A DNA stretch of 57,626 bases. It comes from Coriobacteriia bacterium. GTDB taxonomy: Bacteria; Actinomycetota; Coriobacteriia; Anaerosomatales; SLCP01. Position 1 is the first letter of the stretch. The number at the start of each line of letters is the position of its first letter. This document shows positions 43,075 through 51,511 of the stretch, piece after piece. Both the position numbers and the translations under genes were made by a program. The notes under the pieces are model-generated. The model was not told the origin of the DNA and ran no database searches. It saw only the letters and a program-made list of their open reading frames with translations. The stretch is taken from positions 1-57,626 of the forward strand of contig JACUUN010000005.1 of NCBI GenBank assembly GCA_014859265.1, in the 5' to 3' direction.

Positions 43075-44900
43075 CACAACCCCCGTCCAACGTATGAAAC
43101 GAGGGCGAGCAACGCTACGGCCCCGGCGCCAAGCATCGTGGCGTACCACTGGGCGTCCCCGGACTGAAGCGAGGTGAACACCCGTCCAAGCCCACGGGCA
43201 CCCGGGGCGGCACCTTCCGCGATTCCGTCGACGACCCTGCGATCGACGAAGTCGTAGAGCACACGGGAAACACCGATGACCGGAGACAGGACGGCCCGCT
43301 CGACCAGCGTGTCGGCACCCCAACCGGTCCGCATGAGCGACGCGAGTCGCTCGAAGGATGGGCGCGCGAAAGCGGGGTGGTCGATACCGGCGACCTTCCA
43401 GCCCGCAAGCAGTCCGGCGACAGCAAACAGGGTCGACGCGAGCGCTATCCTGAGATCGAGAGAGCCTTGATGCGCTCCGACTACGTCTGCGACCGACGCT
43501 GCCGCAAAGCCCAGCCCGCCAGCGAACGCAGCGAGGATGATGAGTGGGATCCGCATGCTCCACCCGCCCTCGTGGGGATGGCCGCTCCCGCGATACACAT
43601 CGAAGAACGCGAGCCGGGTGGTGCGGGCGATATAGAACGCTGTCATCAGGCTCGCACCGAAGAGGATGGCGGCCCACATCGGCTCGGCACCGGCGACATC
43701 ATGAAGTATCTCGTCTTTGCTGAAGAAACCTGCGAGCGGCGGCAGTCCCGCAAGTGCTCCCGCGCCGATCAGCCACGTTGTGCCGGTCACCGGCATCTTA
43801 CGGAACAGCCCACCCATCTCCTCGAGCTCCTGCGTGCCCGAGCCATGGATCACGCTTCCGGAGCCCAGGAACAGCAATGCCTTGAAGGCGGCGTGCGTCA
43901 CCAAATGGAAGATCGCAGCGCCCCACGCGCCGACACCGAGCGCGGCGAACATGAAGCCGAGCTGACTGATGGTGGAGTACGCGAGGACCTTCTTGATGTC
44001 CGACTGTACGAGAGCGGCCGCGGCGGCACCGACGGCGGTCACGCCGCCGATGGCGAGCGTCACGGCAAGTGCCTCGCTCGAAAGAGAGAAAAGCGGCCAC
44101 GCGCGAGCAACGAGGAAGACGCCGGCCGCCACCATAGTGGCCGCGTGGATGAGCGCCGAGACTGTAGTCGGGCCTTCCATGGCATCGGGCAGCCATATCT
44201 GCAGCGGGAACTGTGCCGACTTACCGACCGCGCCCACCAGAAGGAGCAGGCTCGCAGCGGTGACGATGCCGGGCGCCAGCGAGGGGGCCGCCGCGAACAC
44301 CGCCGAGTACGAGAGATCACCGACCTCACGCCAGAGCAGGGCCAGCGCGAGGAGCAGACCGACGTCGCCGACCCGCGTGGTGAGGAAGGCCTTGACCGCA
44401 GCCTTGGCGGCAGCGGGACGGGTGAACCAGAATCCGATCAACAGGTACGAGCACGTTCCGACCAGCTCCCAGCCGATGAACAACCCTACCAGCCCGTCGG
44501 CCACGACGAGCATGCTCATCGCCGCCGTGAAGAGACAGAGTGCCGCGTAGTAACGAGGCAAGCCGTTCTCACCGTGCATGTAGCCGGCGGAGAACATCAC
44601 CACGAGCGCGGCGACAAGGCCGACCACGACGAGCATCACCGCGGTCAGGCCATCGACGGCCCAACCCACCGTGAGGCCGCCGGCACCGCCGATTGTGAGC
44701 CATTCGACAGAGTCGGCGCGAGCGGAGCCGTGGACGCCCTCCACCAGCGAGAGTGCTCCGTAGGCTAGGACCCACACGGGAGCGACAATGGCTACCGCGG
44801 GGGTCAGGCGTCCGAGGAGGCGCCCTGATACGGCAACCACCACCGCGAGGGCCAGCGGAAGCATGACGACCGACCAGCCGGAGTCGAGGAAGCCGCTCAT
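43074..44900 (-). CDS. nuoL: NADH-quinone oxidoreductase-type subunit L
   Basis: A 608-residue membrane subunit. WELVGTCSYLLIGFWF, FLTTRVGDVGLL, KSAQFPLQIWLPDAMEGPTTVSALIHAATMVAAG and KKVLAYSTISQLGFM are NuoL signatures. The C-terminal extension carries the lateral helix of the family. It lies one base after nuoK. Confidence 0.96.
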   Translation of the reverse strand: MSGFLDSGWSVVMLPLALAVVVAVSGRLLGRLTPAVAIVAPVWVLAYGALSLVEGVHGSARADSVEWLTIGGAGGLTVGWAVDGLTAVMLVVVGLVAALVVMFSAGYMHGENGLPRYYAALCLFTAAMSMLVVADGLVGLFIGWELVGTCSYLLIGFWFTRPAAAKAAVKAFLTTRVGDVGLLLALALLWREVGDLSYSAVFAAAPSLAPGIVTAASLLLLVGAVGKSAQFPLQIWLPDAMEGPTTVSALIHAATMVAAGVFLVARAWPLFSLSSEALAVTLAIGGVTAVGAAAAALVQSDIKKVLAYSTISQLGFMFAALGVGAWGAAIFHLVTHAAFKALLFLGSGSVIHGSGTQELEEMGGLFRKMPVTGTTWLIGAGALAGLPPLAGFFSKDEILHDVAGAEPMWAAILFGASLMTAFYIARTTRLAFFDVYRGSGHPHEGGWSMRIPLIILAAFAGGLGFAAASVADVVGAHQGSLDLRIALASTLFAVAGLLAGWKVAGIDHPAFARPSFERLASLMRTGWGADTLVERAVLSPVIGVSRVLYDFVDRRVVDGIAEGAAPGARGLGRVFTSLQSGDAQWYATMLGAGAVALLALVSYVGRGL

Positions 44901-44901
44901 C

Positions 44902-45207
44902 TCAGCCTTTCACCTCCGCGAGCTCGTCGACGCGCGTCGTCTTGAACCGCCGGGCAACCGAGATCACGAGAGCGAGCCCGACCGCAGCCTCGGCGGCAGC
45001 AAGCACGATCACCATGACGCCTGTCGCCTCTACGGCACCCTCGTGCGCACCAACGGGCGTGCCTGCCGCGGCAAGACCGACAAGGAGTAGGGTCGCGGAG
45101 CCGAGCATCACCTCTATGCTCGCGAGAATCGCCACGAGGTCACGGCGTGTAAGAACCCCATACAGGCCCAGCGAGAACAGCCCTACCGTGATGACCAGCA
45201 GGCTCAT
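44902..45207 (-). CDS. nuoK: NADH-quinone oxidoreductase-type subunit K
   Basis: A 101-residue subunit with three transmembrane helices. LARIEIMLN-type region is seen as AILASIEVMLGSATLLL, with the conserved Glu, and a second Glu lies in AAAEAAVGLAL. It overlaps nuoJ by four bases. Size and position are typical. Confidence 0.95.
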   Translation of the reverse strand: MSLLVITVGLFSLGLYGVLTRRDLVAILASIEVMLGSATLLLVGLAAAGTPVGAHEGAVEATGVMVIVLAAAEAAVGLALVISVARRFKTTRVDELAEVKG

Positions 45208-45698
45208 CGGTCATCACCTCCAAGTATCACGACGACAGAGACCAAAACCGCCAGCAGTAGGACGCCACCCATCTCGAAATGAGTCAGCATCGGTCCGAGG
45301 AATGCCTCGGTGAGTTCGGCAGGCCCCGACTCTATCCCCTGGTTGACCGAGTCGGGCACAACGCCGCGAAGTGCCATGACGACCATGAAGAACAGCCCGC
45401 CTGCGACAGCGAGTGCTGCGACGTCATGCCGTGTCTCCAGAAGCGGGGATCCGTCGGGTGATCGGTGCACCAGCATGATGGCGAAGATCATCAGCACGAG
45501 CACGCCACCGATGTAGACGAACAATTGGACCACACCGAGGAAGGTCGCACCCCAGTACACGAAGAATCCGGCGACAGCGAGAAGGAAGGCGCCAAGGCCC
45601 ATCGCCATGCGGCTCACATCACGCGCGAACACCGTCACGACCGCGCCGGAGACGGCGACAACGCCAAGGAGGGCGAAGATGATGCTCGCAAGGGTCAC
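45204..45698 (-). CDS. nuoJ: NADH-quinone oxidoreductase-type subunit J
   Basis: A 164-residue subunit with five hydrophobic helices. The conserved FVYIGGVLVLMIFAIML segment near 60-75 and the NPVYSAL-equivalent region fit NuoJ. It overlaps the NuoI fusion gene and nuoK by four bases each, so translation is coupled along the operon. Confidence 0.94.
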   Translation of the reverse strand: MTLASIIFALLGVVAVSGAVVTVFARDVSRMAMGLGAFLLAVAGFFVYWGATFLGVVQLFVYIGGVLVLMIFAIMLVHRSPDGSPLLETRHDVAALAVAGGLFFMVVMALRGVVPDSVNQGIESGPAELTEAFLGPMLTHFEMGGVLLLAVLVSVVVILGGDDR

Positions 45699-47785
45699 CG
45701 GGGCACCTCCCGGACGGCTTCATGCACACCATCGCGCCCGGTTGCCCGCGTGCCCGCGCCATCCCGTAGCATCTCGTGGCGGTCGAAGATGGTCAGGTCG
45801 CGGTGGAAGAAGCTCAACTCGTACTGCCCGGTATGGGTCAGCGCATTGGTGGGACACTGCGGGGCACACAGGCCGCAGAAGCAGCACTTCGAGAGGTCGA
45901 GTTCGTAGTGGGTCACCCGGCGCTCGCCAGGGTCGTCCACGCGCTCTACCTCGATCGCGTAGTCGGGACACGTACGCGCGCAGAACGTGCAGCCCACGCA
46001 CACTTCGGACTGGCACCGCAGACAGCGCATCGCCTCGTTCAAGGCCTCCAGGTGGGTGATACCGAGCTCTATGTGGCGGAAGTCGGTCGCGCGCTCCTCG
46101 GGTTTCGCCATCGGCATCGTGACCCGGCGGCGGTTCGCTTCCACGCCATCGATATGAGCCACCTGGTACTTGTCGTAGACGGGAACGGGACGGGCCACGC
46201 GGCCCTCGGCAAGATCCAGCCCCTCCAGATAGCGGTGAATCGAGGTTGCCGCTTCATGACCGGTGGCGATAGACGCAATGGCACTTCCGGGGCCGGTCAC
46301 AACCTCGCCAGAGGCGAAGACGCCCTCTTGAGCGGTGGTGAACAGAGTGCCATCGACCGGAAGCAGCCCACGCTCCGTGAGTGTCAGATCAGAGCCCGCC
46401 ACCACATCCGCGAGTACCGGACCCTGGCCGACCGAGAAGACCACCATGTCGACTGCCACCTCGGTGTACTCGTCACCAAACTGAGGCGCAAAACGGCCGG
46501 ATGCGTCGAATACCGAGATACACTCGCGCATGCGCATGCCCCGGACCTTGCCCTCGTCGTCGACAAGGACCTCCTCCGGACCGAGCGAGCACATTGCGAT
46601 GACGCCCTCGTCGAGCGCCTCCTCGATCTCCCACGGGTGACAGGGCATCTCTTCTTCCCCTTCGAGGCACGCCAGGCGGACCTCGGTAGCTCCGGTGCGA
46701 AGCGCACAGCGGGCAACGTCGACCGCGACGTTGCCGCCGCCGATCACCAGCACGCGCTTGCCCTGCACGCCCGGGTCGCCCTTCCAGTTCGCGTCGCGCA
46801 GGAACGGCAGCGCCCCGGTCACGCCCTCGGCGGTATGGCCAGGAACCGGGATGATTCGGCTCTCCTGCAGGCCGACGGCGATGAGCACAGCGTCATACTC
46901 GCCTAGAAGGTAGTCGATCGGAACGTCCTTGCCGACCTCAACGCCAAGCTTGAACTCCATGCCGAGAGTCACCAGGTTGTCGATCTCGTCGTGGAGCACC
47001 TCCCGGGGTAGTCGGTACGAGGGCACTCCGGAGTACAGGGCCCCACCCGGCTTCTTCTCCTTTTCGTACACCGAGACCGAGTAGCCGAGCTTCATCAGGT
47101 CGTATGCGGCGGCAAGTCCGGATGGTCCGGAGCCGATGATGGCAATCCGCCGGTTGCGCGTACGCTCCAGCGGCTCGAGCCGCTCGCTCGCCACCTTGAC
47201 GTACTCCTCGTACGCGTGACGGTGGAGCGGCCGGATAGCGATCGGCTCGTCGTAGTAGTTGCGACGGCATGCCGTCTCGCACGGATGGTGGCAGATACGA
47301 CCGAGGACGCCGGGAAGGATGTTTCGGTCCCTGACGAGCTCGTATGCCTCGGCGGGCTTGCCCTCGCCAAGGTAGTATCCCTGGCCGCGAGCGTCGACAT
47401 TTGCCGGGCAGTTGCCGACACACGGGGGCAGCCGGTCGGCACGGTAGAGCCCATCGATGAGAGCGTTGTACTCGGGCGGCGTATCTTCGATGATCGGGAT
47501 GTCGTCGAGACCGAGAATGCCGCGGAGCCGCAGGGCGCCGCGCCACCTCGGTGATAGCGCGACCTTCTCGTGCGGGTAGCGCAGAGTCGTTGCCGGACCG
47601 AGCGCCTTCCTGCCCGTGATGCCCAGGCCGGTCAGCAGCGATTGCCATCGTGCGAAGAAGCCGGCGACACCGCCAGGGAAGTCGTCGGTGACGTTCACCG
47701 TCACGGGGACGACATGAGGAGCCTGCGCGGGCGCACCGATTTCGTGGTTACGGGTATCGGTGTTGTTGTGTGAGTTCACAGCCAT
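45695..47785 (-). CDS. nuoI: NuoI with an inserted GltD-like FAD/NAD(P)H oxidoreductase
   Basis: A 696-residue chimera in the NuoI position. Residues about 38-92 match the membrane-attached N-terminus of NuoI (TTLRYPHEKVALSPRWRGA). About 95-585 is a GltD-type module: a cysteine-rich Fe-S domain (C122, C126, C165, C169, C173), FAD site IIGSGPSGLAAA at 217, NAD(P) site VIGGGNVAVDVAR at 347, and the ASGEVVTGPG motif at 491. About 588-665 returns to NuoI with C596xxC599xxC602xxxC606P and C635xxC637xxC640xxxC644P-type sites and the YELSFFHRDL end. It probably feeds electrons from NAD(P)H straight into the N6 clusters, replacing NuoEFG. The ATG at 47785 overlaps nuoH by ten bases; the track start lies inside nuoH. 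Confidence 0.88.
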   Translation of the reverse strand: MAVNSHNNTDTRNHEIGAPAQAPHVVPVTVNVTDDFPGGVAGFFARWQSLLTGLGITGRKALGPATTLRYPHEKVALSPRWRGALRLRGILGLDDIPIIEDTPPEYNALIDGLYRADRLPPCVGNCPANVDARGQGYYLGEGKPAEAYELVRDRNILPGVLGRICHHPCETACRRNYYDEPIAIRPLHRHAYEEYVKVASERLEPLERTRNRRIAIIGSGPSGLAAAYDLMKLGYSVSVYEKEKKPGGALYSGVPSYRLPREVLHDEIDNLVTLGMEFKLGVEVGKDVPIDYLLGEYDAVLIAVGLQESRIIPVPGHTAEGVTGALPFLRDANWKGDPGVQGKRVLVIGGGNVAVDVARCALRTGATEVRLACLEGEEEMPCHPWEIEEALDEGVIAMCSLGPEEVLVDDEGKVRGMRMRECISVFDASGRFAPQFGDEYTEVAVDMVVFSVGQGPVLADVVAGSDLTLTERGLLPVDGTLFTTAQEGVFASGEVVTGPGSAIASIATGHEAATSIHRYLEGLDLAEGRVARPVPVYDKYQVAHIDGVEANRRRVTMPMAKPEERATDFRHIELGITHLEALNEAMRCLRCQSEVCVGCTFCARTCPDYAIEVERVDDPGERRVTHYELDLSKCCFCGLCAPQCPTNALTHTGQYELSFFHRDLTIFDRHEMLRDGAGTRATGRDGVHEAVREVPR

Positions 47786-48726
47786 GGGATCACCGCCCCG
47801 ACGATCACAAGTTGCACGAGCGCCATCGGCGTCAGCACTTTCCACGCGGTGCCCATCAGCTGATCGGGGCGCATGCGCGGGTACGTCCACTTCACCCACA
47901 TCATCGCCGTGGCAATGAGGGTAGCCTTCGCTATCAACACGATAACCCCGAGCGCGCCGGGCAGGCCGAGGTAGCCCCCGAAGAAGAACGCAGCCCCGAA
48001 GAGCGACGCAGCGACCAGGCCACCATACTCAGCCATCATGAAGATCGCCCAGCGGATGCCCGAGTAGTCGGCGAAGTAGCCCGCTACCAGCTCCGACTCT
48101 GCCTCGGGGAGGTCGAACGGACCGCGGTTGACCTCAGCGACCGATGAGATGAAGTAGACGACGAACGCGATGAGAGTGAGCGGAATCCACCACCACCGCC
48201 ACTCGTCCATGATGTCGAGCGGGCGCATCGATCCCGCAAGCAGCACGAACGGCAGCACCGAGAGCGTGCGCGGCAGCTCGTAGGAGATCATCTGAGCCGC
48301 GGCCCTCAAGCCCCCGATGGTGGCGTACGTGTTGCGCGACGCCCAGCCGGCGAGCAGGACTCCGATGACGGAAATCGCCGGGACCGCCATGAAGAAGAGC
48401 ACGCCGACGCTCGTGTCCAGCGGTGCAAAGCCGGCGGCGTATGGAATGACCGCGAGTGACATCGCGATTGGCGCGAACACGATGAGCGGCGCGATCCGGA
48501 AGATGCGCACATCGGCCGCGCGCGGGGTGATGTCCTCTTTGAGCACGAGCTTCACGGTGTCGGCGAGCGTCTGCAGAAGCCCGAACGGGCCGAGCTCCTG
48601 GGGCCCGATACGCATCTGGATGCGCGCGGACACCTTCCGCTCGCCCCACACCCCGATCAGCGCGGCCACCGCTATGACAAGGCCGGCCGCCAGGCCGTAG
48701 AAGGCACCCCATGCCAGGCCGCTCAC
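47776..48726 (-). CDS. nuoH: NADH-quinone oxidoreductase-type subunit H
   Basis: A 316-residue membrane subunit that forms the quinone channel. GVWGERKVSARIQMRIGP, LQTLADTVKLVLKEDITP, VAEVNRGPFDLPEAESELVAGYFADYSG and WVKWTYPRMRPDQLMGTAWKVL are all conserved. The GTG start overlaps the nuoD stop by four bases. Confidence 0.97.
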   Translation of the reverse strand: MSGLAWGAFYGLAAGLVIAVAALIGVWGERKVSARIQMRIGPQELGPFGLLQTLADTVKLVLKEDITPRAADVRIFRIAPLIVFAPIAMSLAVIPYAAGFAPLDTSVGVLFFMAVPAISVIGVLLAGWASRNTYATIGGLRAAAQMISYELPRTLSVLPFVLLAGSMRPLDIMDEWRWWWIPLTLIAFVVYFISSVAEVNRGPFDLPEAESELVAGYFADYSGIRWAIFMMAEYGGLVAASLFGAAFFFGGYLGLPGALGVIVLIAKATLIATAMMWVKWTYPRMRPDQLMGTAWKVLTPMALVQLVIVGAVIPWL

Positions 48727-49868
48727 CGATCCACCTCCCCGAACACCGGATCGAGGCTTCCCAGGATGACGACGAGGTCGGAAAGCATGTGGCCCTCGGC
48801 CAGCATCGGGAGGAGCGCGAGATTGCAGAACGCCGGCGAGCGCACCTTCATCCGGTAGGGGCGCACCGATCCGTCGGAGACGAGGTATACGCCGAGAGAC
48901 CCGCGCGCAGACTCGATGTGGTCGTAGGCGTCACCGGGACGCGGCGCAAGCAGCCTCGGCATGCCGGACGCGTTAATGGGTCCGGGCTCCATCTGTGCCA
49001 GGGCCTGCTCGATGATGCGACAGGACTCGTAGCACTCGAAGAGCCTGACGCGCGCACGGTCGTAGCAGTCGCCGTTGGTGCCGGTGGGCACGTCGAAATC
49101 GAAACGCGGATAGACCGAGTAGGTGTCGTGTTTGCGGAGGTCCCAGTTCACGCCGGAGCCGCGCGCGACAGGTCCCGAGGCGCCCCAGGCCACCGCGTCC
49201 TCGGCAGAGAGGACGCCAACGCCCTTCATGCGATCTCGGGCGATGACATTCCCGAAGTAGAGGGCGTCGATATCGTCGAGCGCGGTGCGATGGTCGCGGC
49301 AGAACGCGAGCACCGACTCCGCCCACCCCTCGGGGATGTCGAAGCTCACGCCACCGGGACGGACGTAGTTGTACGTGAGCCGGGCGCCGCACAACTCCTC
49401 GAATGCTTCGACGATCCTCTCGCGCTGGTCGAACGCGTAGATGAACATCGTGAATGCCCCGGTGTCGGCGGCGGCAGAACCGAGGGACATCATGTGACTC
49501 GCGATGCGTTGCATTTCGCATACGATCACCCGCAGGTACTCCGCACGCTCGGGTACCCGGATACCGGCAAGCCGCTCCACGGCACGGCAGTACGCCCAGT
49601 TGGCGTACATCGAGCCGACGTAGTCGAGCCGGTCGGTAAGCGGTACCACCTGCAGGTATGTGCGGTTCTCGGCCATCTTCTCGATTCCGCGGTGCAGGTA
49701 GCCGATGACCGGCTCGGCCTTGGTGACGACCTCGCCGTCGAGACGCACGATCACCCGGCAAACGCCGTGAGTCGAAGGGTGGGAAGGACCGATGTTGACG
49801 ACGAGCTCGTCAACGCTGGGCTCGACCTCGTTCACGAAGCACTCGTCCTGCCCTATCTCTGCGGCCAT
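48723..49868 (-). CDS. nuoD: NADH-quinone oxidoreductase-type subunit D
   Basis: A 381-residue 49-kDa-type subunit at the quinone site. NIGPSHPSTHGV near the N-terminus, GYLHRGIEKMAENRTYLQ, and the C-terminal GDAYDHIESARGSLGVYLVSDGS are family motifs. The ATG at 49868 has GGGGGTG upstream; the track start 112 residues earlier lies in nuoC. It is a separate NuoD, not a NuoCD fusion. Confidence 0.96.
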   Translation of the reverse strand: MAAEIGQDECFVNEVEPSVDELVVNIGPSHPSTHGVCRVIVRLDGEVVTKAEPVIGYLHRGIEKMAENRTYLQVVPLTDRLDYVGSMYANWAYCRAVERLAGIRVPERAEYLRVIVCEMQRIASHMMSLGSAAADTGAFTMFIYAFDQRERIVEAFEELCGARLTYNYVRPGGVSFDIPEGWAESVLAFCRDHRTALDDIDALYFGNVIARDRMKGVGVLSAEDAVAWGASGPVARGSGVNWDLRKHDTYSVYPRFDFDVPTGTNGDCYDRARVRLFECYESCRIIEQALAQMEPGPINASGMPRLLAPRPGDAYDHIESARGSLGVYLVSDGSVRPYRMKVRSPAFCNLALLPMLAEGHMLSDLVVILGSLDPVFGEVDR

Positions 49869-49881
49869 GGTCCCACCCCCT

Positions 49882-50343
49882 TCAGATGTAGTCCGGACGG
49901 CGAATGACGGAATCGTCCCGGTAGTCCTTGCGCAGCGGGTAGCCCTCCCATTCCTCGGGAAGGAGGATTCTGCGCAGGTCAGGGTGGCCTTCGAACACGA
50001 TGCCGAACATGTCGTAGACCTCTCGCTCCTGCCAAAGCGCGGCGGGCCAGAGATCGACAAGCGAGCGAGCCAAGGGGTTGTCACGCTCGACGTTGCACTT
50101 GAGGAAGAGTGCTGCAGACATCGAACGCGAATGAAGCCTGTAGACCAGCTCGAAGTACGTGAGACGGTCGACAGCCGTCGCCATGCCGAGCCGGTCGAAG
50201 CCAAGCTCTTTCAGGTTGTCGGCCGCATCGAAGAGGCGATCGCAGTCGACAGAGAGAACCCCGTCGCCGAACTCTATCGAGAACAGCGGGCACAGATCAG
50301 GATATGTGGCACAGAGATGCTCGCGAAGTTCGGTGATGTTCAG
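49882..50343 (-). CDS. nuoC: NADH-quinone oxidoreductase-type subunit C with CTG start
   Basis: A 153-residue 30-kDa-type subunit. The C-terminal motif LWQEREVYDMFGIVFEGHPDLRRILLPEEWEGYPLRKDY is diagnostic. The track begins at an internal ATG (50184), which would remove the first 53 residues of the fold. The frame is open back to a stop just before CTG at 50343, and between them there is no ATG, GTG or TTG. The CTG overlaps the nuoB stop as CTGA, like the other coupled starts here, with GGGGGTGAG just upstream. A start at CTG is therefore the best reading. Confidence 0.88.
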   Translation of the reverse strand: MNITELREHLCATYPDLCPLFSIEFGDGVLSVDCDRLFDAADNLKELGFDRLGMATAVDRLTYFELVYRLHSRSMSAALFLKCNVERDNPLARSLVDLWPAALWQEREVYDMFGIVFEGHPDLRRILLPEEWEGYPLRKDYRDDSVIRRPDYI

Positions 50344-50942
50344 CGGGACTCACCCCCTGTGTCCGGGCCGCTTCCACCGAGGCGGGCACCGAGGGAGATA
50401 TCGCCGGGCATCGGCAGGGTGTATGAGCCCTCTCGACGGCGATCCGGAGCGATAGACTCGGTCGCGATCCGCTCGCGGAGTCGCAACACCGCATCCTGGA
50501 GGGACTCGGGACGCGGAGGACATCCTGCGAGGTAGACATCAACCGGAAGGAACTCATCGATGCCGCGGACGACGGAGTACGTGTCGTAGTAGAAGATGCC
50601 GCCCGAGATGGTGCAGTTGCCCATCGCTATGACCCACTTGGGGTCGGCCATCTGCTCGTAGAGGCGCTTGACTGCAGGCGCCATCTTCTTCGTGATCGTC
50701 CCGGCGACGATCATGACGTCGGTATGGCGCGGATCGGGACGGGGGAACGTGCCGTGACGGTCGAAATCGAACTTGTTGAACGAGGCGGCTATAAGTTCCA
50801 TAGCACAGCATGCTGTACCCATCGGCATCGCCCAGAGCGACTTGCCCCGTGCCCAGTCAACCAGCGAATCGACAGTGGACAGGATGATCCCTCCCCCTTG
50901 CCCCCCCTCGAGAGCCTCGCCGAGGCGATCGATCAGCGCCAC
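50340..50942 (-). CDS. nuoB: NADH-quinone oxidoreductase-type subunit B
   Basis: A 200-residue subunit holding cluster N2. The ligands are the tandem cysteines in GTACCAMEL, the cysteine in MGNCTISGG and the one in LAGCPPRPE. I use the GTG at 50942 with GGGGG eight bases upstream; it overlaps nuoA by ten bases. The track start at 51158 lies in nuoA. Confidence 0.96.
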   Translation of the reverse strand: MALIDRLGEALEGGQGGGIILSTVDSLVDWARGKSLWAMPMGTACCAMELIAASFNKFDFDRHGTFPRPDPRHTDVMIVAGTITKKMAPAVKRLYEQMADPKWVIAMGNCTISGGIFYYDTYSVVRGIDEFLPVDVYLAGCPPRPESLQDAVLRLRERIATESIAPDRRREGSYTLPMPGDISLGARLGGSGPDTGGESR

Positions 50943-51298
50943 TGCAGGACCCCCTTGCGCCACGCGTAGAGAAGGCCAAGAGTAAGCAGACCGACGAAGA
51001 TGCCGACGGCGATGACGCCCCCGGGCGACCCCCGTAGGCCGCTTGCGACGGCGAAGAGCATCGCCGCCTCGGCATCGAAGATCACCAGCAGCAGGGCTAT
51101 GGCGGCGAAACGCAACCTGACCGGCGCCCAGGGCATCCCGGCCTGCGGCATGCCACATTCATAGGGTTCGACCTTCTCGGCCGTGGGGTTTCGCGGTGAG
51201 AGAACGGTGTTAGCGAGGAAGACGACAAGGATGAAGGCGACGGCGGCCGCTGCCAGCCCCACCACGAACAGAACGCTTTCCGCATACGCACCCTGCAT
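50933..51298 (-). CDS. nuoA: NADH-quinone oxidoreductase-type subunit A
   Basis: A 121-residue subunit with three transmembrane helices and the conserved loop VEPYECGMPQAG, followed by RLRFAAIALLLVIFDAEAAMLFAVA. The ATG at 51298 has GGGGGA upstream; the track start at 51394 adds 32 residues without similarity. It is the first gene of the nuo operon. Confidence 0.96.
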   Translation of the reverse strand: MQGAYAESVLFVVGLAAAAVAFILVVFLANTVLSPRNPTAEKVEPYECGMPQAGMPWAPVRLRFAAIALLLVIFDAEAAMLFAVASGLRGSPGGVIAVGIFVGLLTLGLLYAWRKGVLQWR

Positions 51299-51434
51299 GC
51301 GTTCCCCCTGGTTGACCCCTTGTGCCCGCAGCCTCGCCAGCCACGACACAGACGAGTCCCATAGTCCCTGCAAATCCACTGCACACGACGCCAAAGAGCG
51401 TCGGTCCCGGCGCGGTTGGGCTGATTCTCGCAGA

Positions 51435-51486
51435 ACATTCGGTGTTTGTAAACATTGTTACAAACATTGTTACAAACACCGAATGT
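51435..51486. promoter_or_regulatory. AT-rich palindrome with direct repeats upstream of nuoA
   Basis: Perfect 17-bp arms, ACATTCGGTGTTTGTAA and its complement, flank an 18-base centre. On the minus strand the centre gives GTTTGTAACAAT twice in tandem, followed by GTTTACAAAC. The block therefore holds several overlapping TTGTAA-N6-TTACAA-type sites about one helical turn apart. It lies between the ABC-F stop and nuoA, 137-188 bases before the nuoA ATG. It could be a multi-dimer operator for nuo, a terminator hairpin for the ABC-F gene, or both. Its AT content stands out strongly. Confidence 0.7.
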
Positions 51487-51511
51487 CGGAGGAAACACGC
51501 AGGTGACTACT

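Noticed and set aside
43377-44768. 463-residue plus-strand ORF
   Set aside because: Antisense shadow of nuoL with His/Arg/Glu-rich low-complexity translation and no domain.
50184-50343. Short 100-residue NuoC starting at the internal ATG 50184
   Set aside because: It would delete the conserved N-terminal part of NuoC and leave an open coding frame of 53 codons unexplained; the CTGA overlap start explains everything.
51435-51486. Rex, Fnr or MtrA binding site
   Set aside because: The TTGTAA-N6-TTACAA units resemble several redox or response-regulator motifs but match none in both sequence and spacing.
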